Shown one piece after another: positions 36,294-45,487 of a DNA stretch of 64,000 bases (within the stretch, counting starts at the first letter, position 1; every line of letters starts with the position of its first letter). Origin of the DNA: Gracilibacillus halophilus YIM-C55.5 (GTDB lineage: Bacteria > Bacillota > Bacilli > Bacillales > Amphibacillaceae); NCBI RefSeq assembly GCF_000359605.1, contig NZ_APML01000022.1:1-64000 (forward strand), given 5' to 3'. Under the pieces are notes generated by a model that was not told the DNA's origin, did no database searches, and worked only from the letters and a program-made list of their open reading frames with translations. The position numbers and the translations under genes were made by a program.

Positions 36294-36338
36294 CGCCCTC
36301 AAAAGTTAAGTTCGGGTATAACTTTTGAGGGCGGTTTT
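36294..36338. terminator. Bidirectional terminator before ugpB
   Basis: CGCCCTCAAAAGTTA pairs with TAACTTTTGAGGGCG (to 36333), a perfect 15-bp stem with a 10-base loop, followed by TTTT. It separates the hydroxyacid dehydrogenase gene from the convergent ugp operon. Confidence 0.9.
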
Positions 36339-36339
36339 C

Positions 36340-37746
36340 TTACTGATTCGCTCGATTGGCTTGTTCGATGACTCGATCCGTTTCTTCTTTCGCTGCATCT
36401 AATGCTTCTTGTGGGTCAGTGCCTTCTAAAAGGTTTTCCATGGCTGTGACTACTTGTTGGCGCGCTTCTGGAAATACCGAGATGAGTGCTCCTTGTGTGG
36501 CATATGTGGATTCTGTTTCTTGTAATTGATCAACTGTTACCTTTAGTTGAGGGTATTCTTCCCACTTTTCTTGAACAATGTCCTCTTCATAAGCACTTGG
36601 GTTAATCGCAAAGTATCCTGTATCAATATGCCATTTTGCTTGGATTTCAGATGTTTGTAAATACTTCATAAATTCCCATGCTGCTTCTTGTTGAGATTCA
36701 TCAATGCCATTGGACATCCATAACGAAGCGCCGCCAATAATCACGCCATTTCGTTCAGCTTCATCAGAATAAGGGATATATGATACGCCAACATCAAATG
36801 GGGCTGTTTCTACTGTGTTGGCAACACCTGCTGAGGAATCTAAATACATCGCCGTATTTTCTGTTTGAAATGCTGCACGAATATCATCCCAATTTGAACC
36901 GAAGTTTCCATAGGTTCCTGCTTGATTCATATCATCGATGAGTTCAAACACGCGCAAACCTTCTTCTTCGTTAAATAGAGCTTCTGTGGCATCATCTGTC
37001 CTGCCATTGTCATGATTCACAAATAAACCACCTTGTGTTGCAACTAATTCTTCGAAAAACCATCCGTAATTCAGAATGGAAAACCCGTAACGTTCTGTGT
37101 TATCACCATCGGTTATTGTTAATTTTTCGCCTGCTTCTTTGATTTCAGCAAAGGTTTGTGGTGGGTTATCAGGATCTAATCCAGCTTCTTCGAATGCATC
37201 TTTGTTGTACAGCATAACAGGTGTCGACGAATTAAAAGGCATCGAATACAGTTGACCATCTACCGTATAGTAGTTTAGAATATTTTCCTCTAATTGACTT
37301 ATATCATAACCTTCTTCATCAATAAATGATTGAACTGGTTCAATAAATCCACTATCAATCATATATTTGGTACCGACTTCAAATGTTTGAATAATTGCTG
37401 GAGCGTCATTGGTCCCACCAACACTACGGAACTTTGTTAACGCTTCTTCATAGGATCCTTGAAATTCTGGGATAATTCGATAATTGTCTTGAGAGTCATT
37501 AAAACTTTGAACGATTTCCTCTAATGATTCTTGCCCGGCACCAGACATCGCATGCCAAAACACAGCTTCAACCGTTTCATTTTCAGAATCAGAAGTTTCC
37601 TCTGATGAGTCATTACTTTCTGTCGCTGATTCTTCTGTGTTTGTTTCATTTTCTTCGTTTTCCTCACCTTCTGCGTCATTCGAACAAGCTGTCACAATCA
37701 AGAAACTTGTCATCACAAGTAAATAGATGAGAAATTTTTTCATCAT
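36340..37746 (-). CDS. ugpB: ABC transporter substrate-binding lipoprotein (UgpB-like)
   Basis: A 468-residue extracellular solute-binding protein of cluster B. The lipobox VTAC with the lipidated cysteine at about residue 21-22 follows a hydrophobic signal, and an acidic linker of E, S and D follows. Sugar-phosphate binding family features include FWHAMSGAGQESL and LWMSNGIDES. The nearest recognisable group is UgpB, which binds glycerol-3-phosphate or its diesters. Two ATG codons (37746 and 37743) follow GAGGAGG. It is the last gene of ugpCAEB. Confidence 0.83.
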   Translation of the reverse strand: MMKKFLIYLLVMTSFLIVTACSNDAEGEENEENETNTEESATESNDSSEETSDSENETVEAVFWHAMSGAGQESLEEIVQSFNDSQDNYRIIPEFQGSYEEALTKFRSVGGTNDAPAIIQTFEVGTKYMIDSGFIEPVQSFIDEEGYDISQLEENILNYYTVDGQLYSMPFNSSTPVMLYNKDAFEEAGLDPDNPPQTFAEIKEAGEKLTITDGDNTERYGFSILNYGWFFEELVATQGGLFVNHDNGRTDDATEALFNEEEGLRVFELIDDMNQAGTYGNFGSNWDDIRAAFQTENTAMYLDSSAGVANTVETAPFDVGVSYIPYSDEAERNGVIIGGASLWMSNGIDESQQEAAWEFMKYLQTSEIQAKWHIDTGYFAINPSAYEEDIVQEKWEEYPQLKVTVDQLQETESTYATQGALISVFPEARQQVVTAMENLLEGTDPQEALDAAKEETDRVIEQANRANQ

Positions 37747-37758
37747 GTATCCTCCTCG

Positions 37759-38570
37759 CTATTTTAGTGCCCCTTGAGAAAGGCCTTTTTGCAATTGCTT
37801 CTGTCCGATGAATAATAAAATTAATGTTGGTACAATGACAATCATCACACCGGCCATTACCACCCCCCAATCTGTCGCCATTTCTTGTGTTTGCAATTGT
37901 TTTAAGCCGATTTGAACAGGTCGTACATCATCATTATTCGTTACCAAAAGAGGCCATAAATACATATTCCAAGTGGTTAGGAAACTATAAGCCCTAAGGT
38001 GACGAAAGAAGTGCGGCAATATGGAATAACAACTTTCCAGAAAAACGTAAAAGAGGTCAAACCAGCCAAATCACTGGCTTCCTTCAATTCGTTCGGTACG
38101 GTCTTGAAATGTTGCCGTAAAAGAAAGGTACCAAAAGCAATGGCAAAAAACGGAATGGTTAATGCCTCATATTGATTCACCCAATCCAATTGTTGAATCG
38201 TCAAGAAGTTAGGAATCATTGTTGCCTCCCATGGAATCATCATTGTAGAGATGAAGATAAAAAATAAAACGTTTCTTCCTTTAAATGGGACAAATACAAA
38301 AGCAAAAGCCGCTAACGCACTTACAATTAGTTGACCAATCATGACGACTGTTGATACAAAGAAACTGTTCCACAAATAGTGAGCAAGAGGTAATCGCTCG
38401 AATGCTTTTTGATAATTATCGAAATGAAAGGATGCGGGCAATAACTTTCCTTGTAATAGTTCAGCACCACTCATAAAGCTAATTAAAAAAGCATAAATAA
38501 TGGGGAAAACGACCATGATTGCTGCTAATGTTAACAGTCCATACGTCAAAACCATTCGTGGAAGATTCAT
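37759..38570 (-). CDS. ugpE: ABC transporter permease UgpE, one apparent frameshift
   Basis: An inner-membrane permease with six helices. ATG 38570 (MNLPRMVLTYGLLTL) overlaps the ugpA stop by 4 bases and has AAGGAAGG upstream. The EAA loop is ELKEASDLAGLTSFTFF. The frame breaks near 37988 after FVTLGL; one T restored in the CTTAT run gives LGLYSFLTTWNMYLWPLL, which continues to the end of the protein. The repaired length is about 270 residues. Confidence 0.85.
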
Positions 38571-39490
38571 TGGTAATGCACCTTCCTTTCCCCGAAACGA
38601 AATTGTAAAATTGTTACGATGAGAATACATAAAAATAAGAAAATCGATTGTGCACTCGCTGTACCAAACTGATAATTGACAAATGCCTCACGGTAGATCG
38701 AATAAACGATTAAATTCGTAGACTCTGATGGTCCCCCTTGCGTTAAAATATCGACTTGTCCAAAAGTTTGAAAAGCGTTAATCAGCGATACCGTAATGAC
38801 AAAAAATAAAGTAGGTGAAAGCATAGGTAGCGTGATTCTTCTTAATTGATAAAAGTAGCCAGCGCCATTAATTCTTGCACTTTCATATAAATGTTCATCA
38901 ATATTTTGTAAGCCACCGAGTAGTATTAAGAATGTAAACCCGATATTCATCCAAATCGTAGTGATTGATATGGATAATAACGCCCATTGAGGATCGAGCA
39001 ACCATTCGATTTCGCTGCCACCTAAAGTGTTGATCAATTGATTGAATAGTCCCATACTCGGATGGAAGATAAATAACCAGACAACAGCTGAAGCAGCGAC
39101 TGATATCCCCATGGTAGAGGCAAAAAGTGTGCGAAAAAAACCAATTCCTTTTAATTTTTCGTTTGCTATTAATGCAAGAAAAAGAGATATGATCACACTA
39201 GTTGGCACGGTTAACAATACAAATATCAAAGTAGCTCGTATACTTTTATGAAAACTTTCAGATTGAATGATATATTGATAGTTTTCTAGACCGACAAAAA
39301 CATTGGCCATACCTTGTTGATCAGTGAGAAAAAAGCTTAGATAAAAAGTTTTCAGCAATGGGTAAAATAAGAATACACTGAATAGAAGTATGGATGGCCA
39401 TAAATACAATATCGCACGACGCCAATAAATAAATTGCCATTTTGGTGCACTTGTCTTATTTTGTAGCTTCATTTCTACTTCAGGTTTCAT
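38567..39490 (-). CDS. ugpA: ABC transporter permease UgpA
   Basis: A 307-residue permease with six membrane helices and the EAA loop LYESARINGAGYFYQLRRI. It starts in a 4-base overlap with the ugpC stop (ATGA). A second in-frame ATG at 39472 is a possible start. It pairs with UgpE to form the membrane channel. Confidence 0.87.
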   Translation of the reverse strand: MKPEVEMKLQNKTSAPKWQFIYWRRAILYLWPSILLFSVFLFYPLLKTFYLSFFLTDQQGMANVFVGLENYQYIIQSESFHKSIRATLIFVLLTVPTSVIISLFLALIANEKLKGIGFFRTLFASTMGISVAASAVVWLFIFHPSMGLFNQLINTLGGSEIEWLLDPQWALLSISITTIWMNIGFTFLILLGGLQNIDEHLYESARINGAGYFYQLRRITLPMLSPTLFFVITVSLINAFQTFGQVDILTQGGPSESTNLIVYSIYREAFVNYQFGTASAQSIFLFLCILIVTILQFRFGERKVHYQ

Positions 39491-40611
39491 ACCGTTCCTA
39501 CTTTCATCTGTTGATCGTTCTTTTTACTTGGCCCTTGTAATAAGGATTTTGTATTTTGGTCAAACACGCACCATGCCGTATGGTCAAAATATACAGGCAC
39601 TTGATCGCCTACTTTTACATTCCATTGTCCATACCATTTCGCATGCCATGTCGTTTCATTCCATTCAAAACTAAGTAATGTTTCGGTACCAAGAATTTCG
39701 ACGTGATCAATCGTTACCATTAATGATTGGGCACCGATCTCTTGGACATTTTGATGAGAAATAAATTCTGGGCGTATCCCCATTAAGACGCTTGTTTGTT
39801 TTTGAATGTCTTCTTTAAACATGTGAATGGGAATTTGCAATTGGTTGCCGATCACAATATGTTGGTCTTGTACGAGACCAGGTGTAATATTCATAGGAGG
39901 TGAACCGATAAAATGGGCCACAAATGTATTACTAGGTGCATTGTAAACATCAATCGGGTTGCCGATTTGTTGAATTTCACCTTCATTTATTACCATCATT
40001 CGATCTCCCATTGTCATTGCTTCAATTTGATCGTGAGTGACATAAATCATGGTCATTTGTAGCTTTCTTTGTAATTTACGAATCTCAGAACGCATATAAG
40101 CTCTTAATTTGGCGTCGAGATTCGACAACGGTTCATCCATTAAACAAATCGGGGTTTGTGAAGCAATCGCGCGAGCCAGGGCAACACGTTGCCGTTGTCC
40201 ACCTGAAAGATGCCGTGGTTTCCGCTTTAAATAATCGGTGAGTCCGAGTAAATCAGCTGTTTCACTGCATCGTTTTTTACGTTCATATTTTTTAATCTTT
40301 TGTACGTCGAGTCCAAACGTAATGTTATCTTCTACAGATAGGTGGGGGTATAGGGCATAGTTTTGAAATACCATCGATAAATTGCGCTTGCTAGGCGGGA
40401 GAAAATTTGCTTGTTGGTGATCAATATAAATGGACCCATTCGAAATGGACTCAAGTCCTGCAATCATTCGCAATAATGTACTTTTTCCACAACCAGAAGG
40501 TCCAACAAGGACAAAAAATTCCCCTGGTTCTACTTTTACGCTGACATGGTTAACCACTGGAGTGTTTGCTTCAAATGACTTTGTCACCCTATCTAATTCA
40601 ACAGCATACAT
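39487..40611 (-). CDS. ugpC: ABC transporter ATP-binding protein UgpC
   Basis: A 374-residue ATPase of the MalK/UgpC class: Walker A GPSGCGKST, signature HLSGGQRQR, Walker B CLMDEPLSNLD and H-loop VTHDQ, followed by a TOBE domain in the last 120 residues. It is the first gene of a ugpC-ugpA-ugpE-ugpB operon. This order differs from E. coli ugpBAEC. The leader holds three or four TTTACA-type repeats in 11-bp phase. Confidence 0.87.
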   Translation of the reverse strand: MYAVELDRVTKSFEANTPVVNHVSVKVEPGEFFVLVGPSGCGKSTLLRMIAGLESISNGSIYIDHQQANFLPPSKRNLSMVFQNYALYPHLSVEDNITFGLDVQKIKKYERKKRCSETADLLGLTDYLKRKPRHLSGGQRQRVALARAIASQTPICLMDEPLSNLDAKLRAYMRSEIRKLQRKLQMTMIYVTHDQIEAMTMGDRMMVINEGEIQQIGNPIDVYNAPSNTFVAHFIGSPPMNITPGLVQDQHIVIGNQLQIPIHMFKEDIQKQTSVLMGIRPEFISHQNVQEIGAQSLMVTIDHVEILGTETLLSFEWNETTWHAKWYGQWNVKVGDQVPVYFDHTAWCVFDQNTKSLLQGPSKKNDQQMKVGTV

Positions 40612-40652
40612 GTGTTAAACGCTCCTTTTTTTTGTAGCATTTGTCTATGTAG

Positions 40653-40695
40653 AGTATAAGAAAATAATGTAAAATTGCCATAAATGTGGTGTAAA
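40653..40695 (-). promoter_or_regulatory. Pho-box-like promoter of ugpCAEB
   Basis: On the minus strand TTTACA (40690-40695), TTTATG (40679-40684), TTTACA (40668-40673) and the weaker TTCTTA (40657-40662) lie exactly 11 bases apart. This is the spacing of the PhoP box, TT(A/T/C)A(C/T)A repeats. A -10 TATACT (40653-40658) follows directly and no good -35 is present, as expected for an activator-dependent promoter. Confidence 0.7.
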
Positions 40696-40843
40696 ATTCT
40701 CTTTATTAAAATTTAAATTCCTTTACAAATGGGGGTTTTGTGCGAAAAATAGAGATTTTCATAGAAAATAATACTTTCAAAATGATATAAATGTTGTATG
40801 ATAGTAATGTGAATTTATATTGTGATGATAATGAGGTGTAAAT

Positions 40844-41068
40844 GTGGATGTGATAAGAGAATCAATGCAATTACCATTAGACAATGTGTTAGGCATGTTG
40901 CTTTACGCATTTCTTTTTATAACAGTAGCTGGTTTACTCACGTTAGCTGGTTTAAAATGGATTCCTAATCAATTACCATATGCTGTAAAAAGTGTGGTAG
41001 TTTTTGTGGTTGTATGTATTAGTCTTGTCATTTGGTATCAAGTTTTGATCGAGCCAGCGATTCCCTAA
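40844..41068 (+). CDS. Small membrane protein of unknown function
   Basis: A 74-residue protein with two hydrophobic helices (about 15-35 and 46-66). The start is GTG 40844 with GAGGTG upstream. It has no name that I can support. It is divergent from ugpC and lies directly before the c-di-GMP riboswitch promoter. Confidence 0.6.
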   Translation: MDVIRESMQLPLDNVLGMLLYAFLFITVAGLLTLAGLKWIPNQLPYAVKSVVVFVVVCISLVIWYQVLIEPAIP

Positions 41069-41080
41069 TGGAAACGCGTA

Positions 41081-41109
41081 TTGACGGAAATGATATAGTA
41101 CTTTAGAAT
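41081..41109 (+). promoter_or_regulatory. Promoter of the c-di-GMP riboswitch transcript
   Basis: TTGACG (41081-41086), a 17-base spacer and TAGAAT (41104-41109), about 30 bases upstream of the aptamer. Confidence 0.65.
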
Positions 41110-41139
41110 AGTATGAAAGTAAAACTTTTTTACTACAAA

Positions 41140-41294
41140 CGAAAGGGCAAACTTATCGAAAGGTAAGGACGCAAAGCCTAAGGATCTAACGTCATTTGAC
41201 TATGATAGCCGGGTTGCCGAAGGTAGATTACACAGTGAAGTCACTTCAAAAGAACACGCTGTAATGTGCGCCTTCTTTTTGAAGTGATTTTTTT
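41140..41294 (+). ncRNA. c-di-GMP-I (GEMM-I) riboswitch with terminator
   Basis: The aptamer (41140-41225) has the GGCAA/TTGCC closing stem, the GAAA tetraloop (TATCGAAAGGTA), the conserved GACGCAAAGCC core and the ATGATAGCCGGGTTGCC 3' side. The expression platform follows: TCACTTCAAAAGAA (41241-41254) with TTCTTTTTGAAGTGA (41273-41287) and a T run to 41294. An alternative stem, TTACA..GTG (41228-41237) with CAC..TGTAA (41255-41265), would compete with it, so ligand binding could switch transcription. The direction (on or off) is not settled by eye. The stretch 41295-41429 is leader only. Confidence 0.93.
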
Positions 41295-41429
41295 ATGCAT
41301 TGACCTCTTTCATTTATGTAAATCATGAGGTGCCTAACAATGCTTATCATCCCTTCAATAACCGTATTGTGGCAATAGAAGATGGAAAGGCGCAAGTCAT
41401 GATTTTTCATAAGACAAGGAGGGATTGCT

Positions 41430-43525
41430 ATGAAGCAAATGGTATCAAAAGGTAAGACTGTTGAAGCAGCGGTTACCCGTGGTTTACAACTGATGGATCT
41501 CACGAAAGATCAAGTCGATATCGAAGTCCTTCAAGTCGAAACGGAAGGGTTTATTGGACTTGGCAAGAAACAAGCCGCCGTAAAATTGACGAAACAAGAA
41601 TTCACTCCACATGACACCGATGATGAAGATACGCTTTCTGAAACATTAAACAACACAACAGAAACACTAGAAGATCTAGTTGAACAAACACTAGAGGAAC
41701 AAGAAGTTGAAGATGAAGCACAATTACATAATCACGAATCGTCTATGAGCAGTCGAGAAAACTGGAATATTTCAGAAGGAACAGCTTGGGTGAAAAACAA
41801 TCAAATACATATGGCTCATGCTTCGGAACAATTCCCAACAGCTCGTATAGGTGATGGGATTACACTTTTTCAAAACGGAGAACAAGTAAATAGAAAAACA
41901 GTAGTATTACGCAAGGATACGCAGTATGATATAAGCTTTGATGAAGAAATAGAGAAACCTAAACGTTGGCGAATTATAGAGAGAAAACATGGACTTGAAG
42001 CTGTTCTAGAAATAACGCCTGGTGAAAAAACGAAGCAATTTGTAGCCGACGTTCCACCGAGTGATTATATTGAATTACATTTAAATCAAACGACTGAAAT
42101 CGTAAATGATCTAACCGCTAATGAAATTTATGAACAATTAGAGGCATTAAATATTTCTTATGGGATTCATGATAAAGAAATAGAACGAGCTGCATCTACT
42201 ATAGAAGAAAACGAATTTATTATCGCTTCAGGGAAAGAATCGAAAGCAGGAATGGACGGGGAGTTAGAAGTTCGAGTGAAAATTAATGCTGAAAATGCAT
42301 TAGTGGAAGATGAGCATGGAAATATTGATTTTCGTGACTCGAATATGATTCCAAATATTGAAGCCGGAACCATTATGCTGTAGTTCATCCGCCTATACCT
42401 GGACTTCCTGGACGTACGGTGAAAGATGAAGAAATTCCTGCAAAGGATGGTTATCCATTGCAAGTGATTGCAAGTGAAGGTACCCAGTTCGTAGCAGACA
42501 ACATTATGGCAACAGAAGCAGGGAGACCCGTCATTGAACAACGAGGACGAACTGTAAAAACGATGGTGATGTCCCGCTACGTCCATCAAGGTAATGTCAA
42601 TATAAAGTCGGGGAATATCAAGTTTAACGGTGATGTTGAAATTGTTGGTGAAGTTGAAGAGAATATGAAAGTGGAAGCTGGGGGAGACATATATATCCAC
42701 CAAGCCATTAGTGAATCAACAATTACCGCTTCTAAATCAATTATTAGTAAAGGTAACGTACTTCAATCAATGGTGACAGCAGGTAAGCATAACTTATTGG
42801 TGATCGAACTTGGAAACTTACTACGAATTATGGAAAAACAATTATCCAAAATGCTTACAATTATTCAACAAATGATGGGAGCAAAAGCTTATAAACAGAA
42901 AGAATTTGAAACGAAAGGGTTACAACCACTCATTATTATCTTACTTGAAAGAAAATTTATTGATTTTCGAACTTATGCTCAAAAATATGTAGATATTATC
43001 AATAAAGGAAGCGAATATATTGATGAAGAGGATTGGATGGAAGTAAGCGAAGAATTGCAATCCATATTTTTAGTACTGTCGAATCAGAAGACAACACTCG
43101 GACACTTACATCATTTGCAGGAAACGATGAATGAATTGGCTGAAACAACAAAAGAAGAAGTGGAACCGAATTCATATGTGACCGTTTCCAGTGCAACAAA
43201 CAGCACGGTTTATTCTAGTGGCAATGTCAATATTGTTGGTAAAGGTTGTATCAATACAAAAGTACACGCGGGTGGTAAACTAGTGATTCAGAATGTTCTT
43301 CGAGGGGGTGAAGTCTTTGGCCGTCTCGGTGTATCAGTAGCAGAGGCTGGTGCTGTCAGTGGTACAAAAACGATCATTTCGACAACTTCTGATTATTCAA
43401 TAACGATTTCCCATGCGTATGAAGGAACTGTACTACGTATTGGAGAAGCTACTCGGCAACTTACGAGAGAAGAATACAATATTAAAGCAGTGTTAGGAGA
43501 CGATGAAGAAATCGTCATTCGATAA
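41430..43525 (+). CDS. FapA/DUF342 family protein with Jag_N domain, one apparent frameshift
   Basis: A 698-residue protein when repaired. Residues 1-55 form a Jag_N domain (KGKTVEAAVTRGLQLM then GFIGLGKKQAAVKL). An acidic linker to about 110 is followed by the long FapA/DUF342 domain, with a coiled-coil insertion near 470-580 and a beta-helix-like end (SSGNVNIVGKGCINTKVHAG). The frame breaks at 42377: ATG CTG should be ATG GCT (one G lost), giving IEAGTIMAVVHPPIPGLPG, the family sequence. The start follows AAGGAGGG. The gene lies directly behind the c-di-GMP riboswitch. The role is unknown; FapA proteins have been linked to flagella and surface structures. Confidence 0.85.
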
Positions 43526-43545
43526 AAGGTGAGGAGGAAATGGTT

Positions 43546-43857
43546 ATGCTGGCCTATCAAATACATGAAGAAAAAAATAAACTGTTTGTAGAACTCGAAG
43601 GTGATCTCGATATTGAATCGACTGAGATCATCAATAATGAATTACTTCCTCGTTTTCTTCAACATGAGACTGTGGTGATCGATTTTGCTACTGTGGGGTT
43701 TGTAGACTCATCAGGGATGGGATTGTTAATTCAAATCGTGAAACAGATGAAAGAAAAAGACCAACAGATACAAATTATTCATGTGAAAGAAGACATTTTA
43801 GAAGTGTTCGATATGGTACAGATGCATGAAATCATAGGAAATGACGTGATCGTTTAA
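43546..43857 (+). CDS. STAS domain protein (anti-sigma factor antagonist-like)
   Basis: A single STAS domain of 103 residues with the motif GFVDSSGMGLLIQIV; the serine pair is where SpoIIAA and RsbV are phosphorylated. I prefer ATG 43546 over 43540 on spacing to GAGGAGG. The gene lies 20 bases after the FapA gene and is under the same riboswitch. No anti-sigma kinase is nearby, so the partner is unknown. Confidence 0.87.
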   Translation: MLAYQIHEEKNKLFVELEGDLDIESTEIINNELLPRFLQHETVVIDFATVGFVDSSGMGLLIQIVKQMKEKDQQIQIIHVKEDILEVFDMVQMHEIIGNDVIV

Positions 43858-43876
43858 TGTTATCAACTATATGTAG

Positions 43877-43919
43877 CAGGCTCCCTAAATCATTCGCTCT
43901 GAATGTCATAGGGAGCCTG
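43877..43919. terminator. Bidirectional terminator after the STAS gene
   Basis: CAGGCTCCCTA pairs with TAGGGAGCCTG (43909-43919), a perfect 11-bp stem, with T on one side and A on the other. Confidence 0.8.
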
Positions 43920-43925
43920 TTGATT

Positions 43926-45371
43926 TTAAAATGATGCAGCCTTTTCTGTATGTTTTTGTGGTGCAGTAGCTGTAGCTTTTGTAGCTTCTGGTTCTTCCAT
44001 AAAGAACATGCATAGAAAACATATCACAGCCGATAATCCAATCACAATGAAGAATATGGTCGGATTCACCATGGTAAAAATGGTTAAGAAGATAACAGCG
44101 CCAATATTTCCATATGCGCCCACCATTCCCGAAATTTGTCCAGTCACTGACTTTTTCACAAGTGGAACCATCGCATATACTGCCCCTTCTCCTGCTTGAA
44201 CGAAGAATGAGCAACTGATTGTCATTAATACCGCTAGCCATATGGGCCAACTAGAACCGATAAGTGCCATTCCGATATAACCGAAAGCCAATCCGCTAAT
44301 GAAAATCATTAACGTTCGTTTGCGTCCGAATTTATCACTAAACCAACCGCCACTCGGCCGAGACATTAAATTCATAAACGCAAAGCTTCCACCAATCATA
44401 CCAGCTTGCGCAACGCCTAAGGCAAATGTTTCTTCAAAAAATTGTGGTAACATCGATACGACAGCTAACTCAGATCCAAATGTGCAAAAGTAAGCAAAAT
44501 TAAGAATGGCGACCTGTTTAAAAGAATATTTTTCTCTTTCGGGCACTCCTTTCTTGAGATGATCTTTATTCACACTCCAAATTTTTGATAAATGGTAAAT
44601 CAATAATCCGATCAGAGTTAGGAAAATAACGATGGCAACATAATCACTAATAAAGTGTAAATGATATAAACGATACGTTTGAAAGGCTAAGATGCCAAAC
44701 ACTGGTATACTCATCAGCATTAACCCAATCAAATCTTTATAACTAGTGACGATTAATGCACCACTTCTTTTTGGGCGTGTAAATGTTTCACCGTTTGGTG
44801 TATCTTGCACCAATCGAAGGAATAAAAAGCCGTATACAAGACTGATCATACCGGTTAATGCAATCGCATATCGCCATCCATTTTCTCCGCCAAATAGGAG
44901 AGCAAGCGCAGGTAATGTCATGGCTGCTGCGGCAGAACCGAAATTTCCCCAACCTCCATAAATCCCTTCTGCAAAGCCAACATGTTTTTTGGGAAACCAT
45001 TCTGAAACGAGACGAATACCTACAACGAAACCAGCTCCAATTAATGCTAAGAAGATTCTAGATAACATGAGTTGTGTAAAAGAATTGGATAATGCAAAAG
45101 CAAAACACGGAAGACTTAAAATGATCAGCAATCCCGCAAATACTTTCCTTGAACCGAAGCGATCGACTAACATCCCAATTAATACTCTAGCTGGTATGGT
45201 TAAGGTGACGTTGGCCACTGATAATAACGCAATCTCGTCATTCGTTAAGCCAAACTGATCACGTAATGTTGTCATAAATGGTGCCATATTAAACCAGACA
45301 ACAAAAGTAATGAAAAACGCTAATGTTGTAAATCCTAATATTTTTTTATTCCCTTGATAGTTCCTCTCCAT
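43926..45371 (-). CDS. MFS nitrate/nitrite transporter (NarK/NasA type)
   Basis: A 481-residue major facilitator protein with about 12 helices. The nitrate signatures are GGWGNFGSAAAAMTLP and GAYGNIGAVIF. I chose ATG 45371, which has GGAGGG upstream; TTG 45386 is less likely. It lies downstream of nasC but has its own promoter with a TnrA box. It imports nitrate for the nasC/nasB reductase. Confidence 0.88.
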   Translation of the reverse strand: MERNYQGNKKILGFTTLAFFITFVVWFNMAPFMTTLRDQFGLTNDEIALLSVANVTLTIPARVLIGMLVDRFGSRKVFAGLLIILSLPCFAFALSNSFTQLMLSRIFLALIGAGFVVGIRLVSEWFPKKHVGFAEGIYGGWGNFGSAAAAMTLPALALLFGGENGWRYAIALTGMISLVYGFLFLRLVQDTPNGETFTRPKRSGALIVTSYKDLIGLMLMSIPVFGILAFQTYRLYHLHFISDYVAIVIFLTLIGLLIYHLSKIWSVNKDHLKKGVPEREKYSFKQVAILNFAYFCTFGSELAVVSMLPQFFEETFALGVAQAGMIGGSFAFMNLMSRPSGGWFSDKFGRKRTLMIFISGLAFGYIGMALIGSSWPIWLAVLMTISCSFFVQAGEGAVYAMVPLVKKSVTGQISGMVGAYGNIGAVIFLTIFTMVNPTIFFIVIGLSAVICFLCMFFMEEPEATKATATAPQKHTEKAASF

Positions 45372-45407
45372 CGAAAATCCCTCCAATTTTGCTTTTCTAT
45401 GGATGTT

Positions 45408-45458
45408 ATTATATCGAAGTGAAAGAAAAGTAAAACAAAGTTGTTAGTAAATGTAACA
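45408..45458 (-). promoter_or_regulatory. TnrA box and -10 of the nitrate transporter gene
   Basis: TGTTAGTAAATGTAACA (45442-45458) fits TGTNANAWWWTNTNACA with one mismatch. On the minus strand the -10 TATAAT is at plus 45408-45413. The box is centred at 45450, about 49 bases upstream of the expected start, the spacing at which TnrA activates in B. subtilis. The -35 is poor. Confidence 0.8.
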
Positions 45459-45487
45459 ACAATTATCAATACCCGACACCACTCTCA

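Noticed and set aside
36137-36328. A 63-codon open frame across the TGTTTGCAT repeats
   Set aside because: The 51-base period keeps the frame open by chance; the product is itself a 17-residue repeat with no ribosome site of note.
43906-44250. A 114-codon frame overlapping the nitrate transporter gene
   Set aside because: Same strand but another frame of a clear MFS gene; no domain.
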